A stretch of 5,582 nt of DNA, from assembly GCA_010365205.1 (NCBI GenBank), contig JAAFGU010000337.1, positions 1 to 5,582 of the forward strand, written 5' to 3'. The position numbers were made by a program, and so were the translations under genes. The notes under the pieces are model-generated. The model was not told where the DNA came from and made no database searches. It worked only from the letters and a program-made list of their open reading frames with translations. The DNA is from Aromatoleum sp. (GTDB lineage: Bacteria; Pseudomonadota; Gammaproteobacteria; Burkholderiales; Casimicrobiaceae). Each line of letters starts with the position of its first letter. The first letter of the stretch is position 1. Shown one piece after another: positions 1 to 4,918 of the stretch.

Positions 1-89
1 CCTCGGATCATGATCGACACCGACTACCCGTTCAGACTCATACCCCGTTGGAATCACGCTCCCCGCTCAGACTCATACCCCATTGGACA
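1..89. mobile_element. Probable end of an IS21-family-like insertion sequence (partial, runs off left edge)
   Basis: No gene is visible in these bases. They contain two copies of a 21-bp direct repeat (32-52 and 67-87, one mismatch) at a 35-bp period, and the outer copy is followed directly by CA at 88-89. Read on the minus strand from 89, the sequence begins TGTCCAATGGGGTATGAG, that is, a TGT end followed by tandem repeats. IS21-family elements are known to have TG...CA termini and multiple internal repeats near each end that serve as transposase binding sites, so this arrangement fits. The transposase genes (istA/istB) are outside the window, so the assignment is inference. Alternatives are a regulatory direct repeat belonging to the ribosomal operon or a rearrangement breakpoint. 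Confidence 0.5.
32..87. repeat. Pair of 21-bp direct repeats, 35-bp period
   Basis: Copy 1 at 32-52 and copy 2 at 67-87 share the 15-base core TCAGACTCATACCCC and then GTTGGA versus ATTGGA. That is 20 of 21 identical positions, separated by 14 bases. The repeat does not recur elsewhere in the window. It is most simply read as subterminal repeats of a mobile-element end. Confidence 0.85.
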
Positions 90-99
90 AGGCTCCATG

Positions 100-129
100 T
101 TGACCATTTAGCCAAAAATGAAATAAGAT
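100..129 (+). promoter_or_regulatory. Sigma70-type promoter for rplM-rpsI
   Basis: TTGACC at 100-105 (-35) and TAAGAT at 124-129 (-10) are separated by 18 bases, in an AT-rich patch that contrasts with the GC-rich surroundings. Predicted transcription starts near 135-137, giving a leader of roughly 33 bases before the rplM start codon at 169. The -35 begins only 10 bases from the inferred mobile-element boundary at 89, so any native upstream element beyond that would have been replaced. Confidence 0.7.
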
Positions 130-168
130 GCAAGACTTTGCTCATTTCAGCCGGACTTGGAATTACCG

Positions 169-597
169 ATGAAGACCTATTCCGCCAAACCGCAGGATAT
201 TCAGCGGGACTGGTTCGTGGTCGACGGCACCGACAAGGTGCTCGGCCGCCTCGCGAGCCAGATCGCGCTTCGCCTGCGCGGCAAGCACAAGGTGACGTTC
301 ACGCCGCACGTGGACACCGGCGATTTCATCGTCGTGACCAACGTGGAAAAGCTGCGTGTCACCGGCAACAAGGCCGAGGACAAGCTGTACCACCGCCACA
401 GCGGCTATCCGGGCGGCATCTCGACGACCAACTTTTCGAAGATGCAGGCGCGGTTCCCGGGCCGTGCGCTGGAAAAGGCGGTCAAGGGCATGCTGCCGAA
501 GGGCCCGCTCGGCTACAAGATGCTCAAGAAATTGAAATGCTACGCCGGCGAGGCGCATCCGCACTCGGCCCAGCAACCGAAAACCCTGGACATCTGA
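169..597 (+). CDS. rplM: 50S ribosomal protein L13
   Basis: Encodes a 142-residue protein, the same length as E. coli L13, an early-assembly protein of the large ribosomal subunit that binds 23S rRNA. Family hallmarks seen: the MKTYSAKP start, WFVVDGTDKVLGRLAS, the YHRHSGYPGG segment, the MLPKGPLG stretch followed by a Lys-rich region, and the YAGEAHPHSAQQP tail. The ATG at 169 is chosen because MKTYSAKP is the conserved N-terminus; a TTG four codons upstream (157) only adds non-conserved residues. The Shine-Dalgarno is weak (TGGA at 158-161, seven bases before the ATG). It lies four bases upstream of rpsI, the standard bacterial L13-S9 operon. The sequence is intact, with no sign of foreign codon use. 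Confidence 0.97.
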   Translation: MKTYSAKPQDIQRDWFVVDGTDKVLGRLASQIALRLRGKHKVTFTPHVDTGDFIVVTNVEKLRVTGNKAEDKLYHRHSGYPGGISTTNFSKMQARFPGRALEKAVKGMLPKGPLGYKMLKKLKCYAGEAHPHSAQQPKTLDI

Positions 598-601
598 ACC
601 C

Positions 602-994
602 ATGATCGGCAACTACTACTACGGCACCGGCCGCCGCAAGAGCGCGGTCGCCCGCGTTTTCATCAAGAAGGGCACGGGCACCATCGTCGTCAACGACAAG
701 CCGGCCGACGAGTTCTTTTCGCGCGACACCGGCCGCATGGTGATCCGCCAGCCGCTGAAGCTGACCGGCCACGAGGCGACGTTCGACATCATGATCAACG
801 TCGCCGGCGGCGGTGAGTCCGGCCAGGCCGGCGCGGTACGCCACGGCATCACCCGGGCGCTGATCGACTACGACGCGGCGTTGAAGCCCACGCTGTCGAA
901 GGCGGGGCTCGTCACGCGCGACGCGCGCGAAGTCGAACGAAAGAAGGTCGGCTTCCACAAGGCGCGCCGCCGCAAGCAGTTCTCGAAGCGCTGA
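602..994 (+). CDS. rpsI: 30S ribosomal protein S9
   Basis: Encodes 130 residues, the usual bacterial S9 length. S9 sits in the small-subunit head, and its basic C-terminal tail reaches the P-site tRNA anticodon loop. Motifs seen: YYGTGRRKSAVARVF near the N-terminus, GGGESGQAGAVRHGITRAL in the middle, TRDAREVERKKVG, and the invariant SKR ending after a KARRRKQF basic stretch. The ATG follows the rplM stop by four bases with no strong Shine-Dalgarno, which suggests translational coupling to rplM. The operon appears to end here, since a strong hairpin follows 18 bases after the stop. Confidence 0.97.
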   Translation: MIGNYYYGTGRRKSAVARVFIKKGTGTIVVNDKPADEFFSRDTGRMVIRQPLKLTGHEATFDIMINVAGGGESGQAGAVRHGITRALIDYDAALKPTLSKAGLVTRDAREVERKKVGFHKARRRKQFSKR

Positions 995-1010
995 TCATTC
1001 GCGCTACCGA

Positions 1011-1046
1011 CGCAAAGGCCGCCGATCAGGCGGCCTTTGTGCTTTC
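1011..1046 (+). terminator. Intrinsic terminator of the rplM-rpsI operon
   Basis: A perfect 11-bp stem, CAAAGGCCGCC (1013-1023) with GGCGGCCTTTG (1029-1039), closes a five-base GATCA loop and can be extended by two further pairs. It is followed by a short T-containing stretch (TGCTTT). Position directly after rpsI supports a Rho-independent terminator, although the T-tract is weak. Confidence 0.8.
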
Positions 1047-1114
1047 GGGCTCTCGGTCTGACCCGCGGAGCCCCCTCAAAATATTCCAATGGCATAATTG
1101 CGGCAAGGCAACGG

Positions 1115-1123
1115 TGCTAGAAT
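1115..1123 (+). promoter_or_regulatory. Candidate extended -10 promoter for argC
   Basis: TGCTAGAAT is a match to the extended -10 form (TGn then TATAAT-like TAGAAT at 1118-1123). No good -35 is present at the right distance (TAATTG at 1095-1100 is poor), but an AT-rich patch at 1077-1099 lies just upstream. It predicts transcription starting near 1130 and a leader of about 19 bases before the argC ATG. Confidence 0.5.
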
Positions 1124-1148
1124 CGGTCGCCACTCGAGCGAGAGACTC

Positions 1149-2180
1149 ATGATCAAGATCGGCATCGTCGGCGGCACCGGCTACACCGGCGTGGAGCTCC
1201 TGCGGCTGCTGGCGCAGCATCCGAAGGCGAGCGTACGGGCGATTACCTCACGCAAGGACGCCGGGACCAAGGTCGCGGATCTGTTTTCCAGCCTGCGCGG
1301 GAAGTACGATCTCGCGTTCGCCGATCCCGCCGACGTCGATCTCGCGAGCTGCGACGTCGTTTTTTTCGCGACCCCCCACGGCGTGGCGATGGCGCAGGCG
1401 CGCGAACTGACGTCCGCCGGCGTGAAGATCATCGATCTCGCGGCCGATTTCCGCTTGCAGGATGCCACGGTCTTCGAGAAATGGTACGGAATGCCGCACG
1501 CCTGTCCCGATCTGCTGGCGGAGGCCGCCTACGGTCTGCCCGAACTGCGTCGCGACGCCGTCCGCAAGGCACGGATCGTCGGCAACCCCGGCTGCTATCC
1601 GACGACGATCCAGCTGGGCTTCGTCCCGCTGCTGGAAGCGGGCATCGTCGACACCGCGCATCTGATCGCCGACTGCAAGTCCGGTGTTTCGGGCGCGGGC
1701 CGGAAAGCGGAGATGGGCCTGATGTTTTCGGAGGCTTCCGACAATTTCAGGGCGTACGCAGTCAAGGGCCACCGGCACCTGCCGGAAACGCTCGAGCAAC
1801 TCGCGCCGCATAGCGCGACGCCGGTGAATATGGTATTCACGCCGCATCTCGTCCCGATGATCCGCGGCATGCATTCGACGCTTTATGCGCGCCTCACCCG
1901 CACCGACGTCGACCTGCAAGCGCTGTTCGAAAAGCGCTACGCGGGCGAGCCGTTCGTCGACGTGATGCCGCCGGGTTCGATGCCCGACACGCGTTCGGTG
2001 CGGGCGTCGAACATGCTGCGCATCGCGGTGCACCGCCCGGGGAACGGCGATCTCGTCACGGTACTCGTGGTGCAGGACAACCTCGTCAAGGGCGCGGCGG
2101 GCCAGGCGATCCAGAACATGAACCTGATGTTCGGGCTGGCCGAGACGGCCGGCCTCACCGCGCTGCCGGTCCTCCCCTAG
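1149..2180 (+). CDS. argC: N-acetyl-gamma-glutamyl-phosphate reductase
   Basis: Encodes 343 residues. It catalyses the NADPH-dependent reduction of N-acetyl-gamma-glutamyl phosphate to the semialdehyde, the third step of arginine synthesis, in the cytoplasm. The N-terminal Rossmann motif IGIVGGTGYTGVELLRLL is at residues 4-21. The catalytic Cys is Cys149 in GNPGCYPT, and the conserved active-site histidine motif GHRHLPE holds His208 and His210. SGVSGAGRKAE and SDNFRAY are family signatures, and the C-terminal region carries RVxASNMLRIAVHRP-type sequence and VVQDNLVKGAAGQAIQN. The ATG at 1149 is preferred over an upstream in-frame start at 1098 because IKIGIVGG is the usual beginning and a purine-rich GAGAGA (1140-1145) precedes it. 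It stands alone between a terminator and a new promoter region. Length fits the longer (~340-350 residue) ArgC type. Confidence 0.96.
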   Translation: MIKIGIVGGTGYTGVELLRLLAQHPKASVRAITSRKDAGTKVADLFSSLRGKYDLAFADPADVDLASCDVVFFATPHGVAMAQARELTSAGVKIIDLAADFRLQDATVFEKWYGMPHACPDLLAEAAYGLPELRRDAVRKARIVGNPGCYPTTIQLGFVPLLEAGIVDTAHLIADCKSGVSGAGRKAEMGLMFSEASDNFRAYAVKGHRHLPETLEQLAPHSATPVNMVFTPHLVPMIRGMHSTLYARLTRTDVDLQALFEKRYAGEPFVDVMPPGSMPDTRSVRASNMLRIAVHRPGNGDLVTVLVVQDNLVKGAAGQAIQNMNLMFGLAETAGLTALPVLP

Positions 2181-2199
2181 TACCCCGACCCATAAGTTT

Positions 2200-2208
2200 T
2201 GCTATGTT
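2200..2208 (+). promoter_or_regulatory. Candidate extended -10 promoter for the membrane protein-bactofilin unit
   Basis: TGCTATGTT has the extended -10 layout (TG, one base, then TATGTT at 2203-2208), in a locally AT-rich stretch 20 bases after the argC stop. There is no clear -35. If used, transcription would begin near 2215 and produce a leader of about 108 bases that includes the hairpin at 2250-2269. argC read-through is an alternative, as no terminator is evident after argC. Confidence 0.35.
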
Positions 2209-2249
2209 CGAATCGACCCGCATCACCGATCGCTTTGTCGCTCTTCCTC

Positions 2250-2269
2250 GCCATAGCCCAAGCTATGGC
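2250..2269 (+). other. Perfect leader hairpin (8-bp stem, 4-base loop)
   Basis: GCCATAGC at 2250-2257 is the exact reverse complement of GCTATGGC at 2262-2269, with loop CCAA. It lies in the 142-base gap between argC and the next gene. No T-tract follows, so it is not a typical terminator; it could be an mRNA leader structure or a protein-binding dyad. Confidence 0.5.
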
Positions 2270-2322
2270 TGCGGTTCGCCTCAGTCAACTGCGGCGCTCG
2301 GTGCGCGGGATCGATTCTCGGC

Positions 2323-3117
2323 ATGTACGCAAACTTATGGGTACTAGTGGCGCTTTCCATATGGTGGCGCCGCGCGCGCCAGCACTTTTCCATCGACGCG
2401 CCGCGGATGGCGGTGCGCGCGCGTCTGCCCTGGCCCTGGCGCGCGGTCGTCGGAGTGGCGCTGCTCACGATCGTCGCGGGAATGTGGTGGTGGGGATTCG
2501 ACTTCGGCCAGATCTTCGGCGGCTTCAACCGGAAGGACCTCGAGACAAAGCTGACGACGCTGGAGACCGCGGAGGAGCAGCTCCGCGCCGAAGCCGTGTC
2601 GTTGCGGATCAGGAGTTCGGAACTCGAGAGCGAACTGGCGATGACGCGCGGCGCGCGGACGACGCTGTCCAAGCAGGCGCTCGAACTGCAGAACGAGAAT
2701 TCGCAATTGAAGGAAGAGCTCGTCTTCCTGCAGAAACTCGTCGCGGATTCGAACAAGACCGTCGGCCTGTCTATCCAGCGGCTCGCCGTCGAGCGCGAGC
2801 GCGACGACGCCTGGCGTTACAGTCTGCTGGTCGTCCGCGGAGGCAACCCGGTGGTCGATTTCGACGGACAGATGGTGCTTCAGGTGGCAATCGCACCGCC
2901 GCCGGGCGCTTCGGCGCCGTTTCGCCAGCCGTCGCTGACGCTGCCGGACGACCAACCCGAAACGGCCGCAGCTCTCAAGCTCAAATTCAAGTACTATCAG
3001 CGGGTTGAAGGCACTTTTCGAGTGCTGCCCGGCGCGCAGCTGCGATCGGTGACCGCCCGGGCGTTCGAGTCCGGTCAAGGCAGCCCCCGCGCGTCTCGCA
3101 ACCTTGTGTTCCCGTAA
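2323..3117 (+). CDS. Single-pass membrane protein with periplasmic coiled coil (DUF6776-like)
   Basis: Function unknown. The 264-residue product has a short basic N-terminal region (RRARQHF, RMAVRAR; residues ~16-35), one strongly hydrophobic segment at about 41-59 (VVGVALLTIVAGMWWWGF), a predicted coiled coil rich in Leu/Glu/Gln/Lys at about 70-147, and a C-terminal globular part (~150-264) with a proline-rich loop (IAPPPG near 190) and beta-type sequence. Basic residues before the membrane segment suggest the N-terminus is cytoplasmic and the coiled coil periplasmic. The pattern resembles proteobacterial proteins grouped as DUF6776, recalled from memory rather than searched. The start is uncertain: ATG 2323 has no good Shine-Dalgarno and its first codons are AT-rich (TTA, GTA, CTA, ATA), while ATG 2407 (Met29) would still keep the membrane segment. 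The stop overlaps the Shine-Dalgarno of the bactofilin gene, so the two are very likely one transcript. Confidence 0.75.
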   Translation: MYANLWVLVALSIWWRRARQHFSIDAPRMAVRARLPWPWRAVVGVALLTIVAGMWWWGFDFGQIFGGFNRKDLETKLTTLETAEEQLRAEAVSLRIRSSELESELAMTRGARTTLSKQALELQNENSQLKEELVFLQKLVADSNKTVGLSIQRLAVERERDDAWRYSLLVVRGGNPVVDFDGQMVLQVAIAPPPGASAPFRQPSLTLPDDQPETAAALKLKFKYYQRVEGTFRVLPGAQLRSVTARAFESGQGSPRASRNLVFP

Positions 3118-3122
3118 GGAGG
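3116..3122 (+). promoter_or_regulatory. Strong ribosome binding site of the bactofilin gene, overlapping upstream stop
   Basis: AAGGAGG is a full-length Shine-Dalgarno placed four bases before the ATG at 3127. Its first two bases are also the last two bases of the TAA stop (3115-3117) of the membrane-protein gene. Ribosomes finishing the first gene would therefore arrive on the start signal of the second, which favours translational coupling. Confidence 0.85.
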
Positions 3123-3126
3123 ACCC

Positions 3127-3531
3127 ATGTTCCGGAAGAAGCATTCGCCGCCGCAAAAGCGGATCGACAGCCTGATCGGCGCCGGCACTGTGGTGACCGG
3201 TAACGTGTCCTTTACCGGAGGCCTGCGCATCGACGGGCATGTAGAGGGCAGCGTGGTCTCGGCCGACGGCGAGCCGGGTACGCTGGTGATCAGCGAGCTG
3301 GCCCGGATCGACGGGGAGATCCGCGTATCGCATGTCGTGGTCAACGGCTCCGTCAACGGGCCCCTGACCGCCAACGATTACCTCGAACTGCAGCCGAAAG
3401 CCCGCGTCGTCGGCGATGTATCTTATCGGACGCTGGAAATGCATGTCGGCGCCGTGGTCCAGGGGAGGTTGAATCACGCTGAACCCGGAACGGCCTCGGT
3501 TGTCGAATTGAAACGGGTGGCGGCCGACTGA
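3127..3531 (+). CDS. Bactofilin (polymer-forming cytoskeletal protein)
   Basis: Encodes 134 residues, typical for a small bactofilin (DUF583/CcmA-type; often annotated ccmA or bacA). Bactofilins self-assemble without nucleotides into membrane-associated filaments that organise cell-wall enzymes, shape or appendages. The core at about 15-115 shows the repeating beta-helix pattern: IGAGTVVTGNVSFTGGLRIDG, HVEGSV, ARIDGEIRVSHVVVNGSVNG, and ARVVGDVSYRTLEMHVGAVVQGRL. The core is flanked by short, less ordered ends, as is usual. The N-terminus MFRKKH resembles the short Met-Phe plus basic stretch used for membrane attachment in studied bactofilins. Translation is probably coupled to the preceding membrane-protein gene. 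No cell-wall peptidase gene of the M23 type is adjacent in the window. Confidence 0.92.
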   Translation: MFRKKHSPPQKRIDSLIGAGTVVTGNVSFTGGLRIDGHVEGSVVSADGEPGTLVISELARIDGEIRVSHVVVNGSVNGPLTANDYLELQPKARVVGDVSYRTLEMHVGAVVQGRLNHAEPGTASVVELKRVAAD

Positions 3532-3558
3532 AACCGTTTCCCAATCGAGCCGGACGAG

Positions 3559-3587
3559 ACCCTGACCGACCCCATCGGCGGCAGGGT
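3559..3587 (+). other. Bulged inverted repeat upstream of erpA
   Basis: ACCCTG (3559-3564) pairs with CAGGGT (3582-3587), and inside it CCGA (3566-3569) pairs with TCGG (3575-3578). No T-tract follows. The right arm ends on the first base of the erpA -35 element. It may be a weak terminator for the bactofilin transcript, a regulator site, or chance in GC-rich DNA. Confidence 0.35.
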
Positions 3588-3616
3588 TGCGGTGTCCCGG
3601 GAGAAAGGCCGATAAT
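3587..3616 (+). promoter_or_regulatory. Sigma70-type promoter for erpA
   Basis: TTGCGG at 3587-3592 and GATAAT at 3611-3616 are separated by 18 bases. This predicts a start near 3623 and a short leader of about 22 bases to the ATG at 3645. I see no convincing IscR site. The promoter implies that erpA can be expressed apart from the bactofilin gene. Confidence 0.6.
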
Positions 3617-3644
3617 CGATCCCATCTACGCTCCAGGAGTCCGC

Positions 3645-3995
3645 ATGAACGCCATGACCGAAATGCCCGCCTCGCTGGTCTTCACCGACAACGCCGCGGC
3701 GAAGGTGAAGAATCTGATCGAGGAGGAAGGCAACCCGGAGCTGAAGCTCCGCGTGTTCGTCACCGGCGGAGGTTGCTCCGGCTTCCAGTACGGCTTCACG
3801 TTCGACGAGGTCACCAACGACGACGACACGGCGATGGTGAAAAACGGCGTGACGCTGCTGATCGATCCGATGAGCTACCAGTACCTGGTCGGCGCCGAGA
3901 TCGACTACACCGAGAGCCTCGAAGGCGCCCAGTTCGTCATCAAAAACCCGAACGCGACGACCACCTGCGGTTGCGGTTCGTCGTTCTCCGCCTGA
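3645..3995 (+). CDS. erpA: Iron-sulfur cluster insertion protein ErpA (A-type carrier)
   Basis: Encodes 116 residues of an A-type Fe-S carrier (HesB/IscA family) that receives clusters from the Isc machinery and hands them to target enzymes such as those of isoprenoid synthesis and respiration. The three ligand cysteines are present: Cys44 in GGGCSGFQYGF, and Cys108 and Cys110 in TTCGCGSSF. FTDNAAAKVKNLI at the start of the fold, EEEGNPELKLRVFV and LIDPMSYQYLVGAEIDY match ErpA rather than generic IscA. The ATG at 3645 is chosen over in-frame ATGs at codons 4 and 7 because AGGAG (3635-3639) lies five bases before it. It has its own promoter and is followed by a strong terminator. Confidence 0.96.
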   Translation: MNAMTEMPASLVFTDNAAAKVKNLIEEEGNPELKLRVFVTGGGCSGFQYGFTFDEVTNDDDTAMVKNGVTLLIDPMSYQYLVGAEIDYTESLEGAQFVIKNPNATTTCGCGSSFSA

Positions 3996-4014
3996 CCGCG
4001 TCCCGGTCGGCAGC

Positions 4015-4046
4015 GAAAACGGGGCCCGCGGGCTCCGTTTTCCTTT
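4015..4046 (+). terminator. Intrinsic terminator of erpA, probably bidirectional
   Basis: GAAAACGGGGCC (4015-4026) pairs with GGCTCCGTTTTC (4031-4042) as a 12-bp stem containing one G-T pair, with a four-base CGCG loop, followed by CTTT. The A-rich base of the left arm gives a T-run on the opposite strand, so the hairpin could also stop minus-strand transcription from the convergent BDH gene, which ends about 80 bases away. Confidence 0.85.
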
Positions 4047-4094
4047 GCGGGCAGCCGCCGCGAGCGCGCGGGAGTCGCTCGCTCGCCGAGGGGC

Positions 4095-4114
4095 TCGGGA
4101 TCGACATCTCCCGA
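4095..4114 (-). other. Inverted repeat just downstream of the BDH gene
   Basis: TCGGGA (4095-4100) and TCCCGA (4109-4114) form a six-base stem with an eight-base loop, ten bases beyond the minus-strand stop codon at 4124. There is no T-tract on either side, so it is at best a weak terminator or mRNA 3'-end stabiliser. Confidence 0.25.
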
Positions 4115-4123
4115 ACGCGACAG

Positions 4124-4903
4124 TCACTGCGCCGTCCAGCCCCCGTCGATCGACATCATCGCCCCGGTGATCGACTTGGCGCCGTCGGACGCGAGGAAGA
4201 TCGCCAGCGCTGCGACTTCGTCGATGCCGATGAAGCGCTTCGTCGGCTGCCCGGCGAGCATCACCTTCTGGATGACTTGCTCCTCCGACACGCCGCGCGT
4301 CCGCGCCTGATCGGGAATCTGCCGTTCGACCAGCGGCGTTAGCACGTAGCCCGGGCAGATCGCGTTGACCGTAATGCCGTGCTGCGCGACTTCCAGCGCG
4401 ACGCTCTTGGTGAAGCCGGCGACGCCATGCTTCGCCGCGACATAGGCCGACTTGAACGGCGACGCCACGAGTCCGTGCGCAGACGCGATATTGACGACCC
4501 GGCCCCAGCCTTTCCGCTTCATCGCCGGCAGCGCGAGACGCGTCGTGTGAAACGCCGATGACAGATTGATCGCAATGATCGCGTCCCACTTCTCCGGTGG
4601 GAATTCGTCGACGGCCGCGACATGCTGGATGCCGGCGTTGTTGACGAGGATGTCGATTGCGCCGAATGCCGCAAGCGAGCGTTCCATCATCGCGGCGATT
4701 GCGGCCGGATCGGCCATGTCGGCGGCGTCGTAGCGAATGTCGGCACCGTGGCCCGCGAGCCGCGCGCGCAACGCCTCGATCGCGGCGGCTTCGCCGAAAC
4801 CGTTCAGCACGACGTTGTGCCCTTCCTTCGCCAGCGCTTCGGCGATGCCGAGGCCGATGCCGGACGTGGAACCGGTGACGAGCGCGGTCTTGCGCGTGGG
4901 CAT
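4124..4903 (-). CDS. D-3-hydroxybutyrate dehydrogenase (short-chain dehydrogenase/reductase)
   Basis: Encodes 259 residues. The enzyme interconverts D-3-hydroxybutyrate and acetoacetate with NAD(H), a step in the use of stored polyhydroxybutyrate. SDR motifs: cofactor motif TGSTSGIGLG at 10-19, NNAG at 88-91, and catalytic Asn113, Ser141, Tyr154 and Lys158. The sequence closely follows known bacterial BDH (for example the Pseudomonas fragi enzyme): VLNGFG after the second strand, NNAGIQH, NIASAHGLVAS, KSAYVAAKHG, NAICPG, TPLVE and the DGGWTA ending. Substrate-pocket residues by that comparison are Gln93, His143, Lys151, Gln195 and Trp256; the pocket Trp187 of P. fragi is Tyr186 here. GGGAGA (complement of 4911-4916) lies seven bases before the ATG. 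It follows anmK by 15 bases, so the two probably form one transcript. Symbols in use are bdhA or hbdH; either could apply. Confidence 0.9.
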   Translation of the reverse strand: MPTRKTALVTGSTSGIGLGIAEALAKEGHNVVLNGFGEAAAIEALRARLAGHGADIRYDAADMADPAAIAAMMERSLAAFGAIDILVNNAGIQHVAAVDEFPPEKWDAIIAINLSSAFHTTRLALPAMKRKGWGRVVNIASAHGLVASPFKSAYVAAKHGVAGFTKSVALEVAQHGITVNAICPGYVLTPLVERQIPDQARTRGVSEEQVIQKVMLAGQPTKRFIGIDEVAALAIFLASDGAKSITGAMMSIDGGWTAQ

Positions 4904-4918
4904 GGGTCGTTCTCCCGA

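Noticed and set aside
1..110. A CRISPR array, because of the regularly spaced repeats at 32 and 67
   Set aside because: Only two copies are present with a 14-base spacer, the repeat is not CRISPR-like in length or symmetry, and the outer copy abuts a TGT/ACA-type end instead.
48..605. A 185-codon plus-strand frame overlapping rplM and starting inside the repeat region
   Set aside because: It overlaps the L13 gene in another frame and has a low-complexity Arg/Gly/Ala sequence with no conserved segment.
1098..1148. Upstream extension of ArgC by 17 codons
   Set aside because: It starts at a non-ATG codon, covers the likely promoter, and adds residues absent from the conserved ArgC N-terminus.
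2344..3477. A 377-codon minus-strand frame opposite the membrane protein and bactofilin genes
   Set aside because: Its Arg/His/Gln-rich composition and lack of any family motif, against clear coding character on the plus strand, mark it as an antisense shadow.
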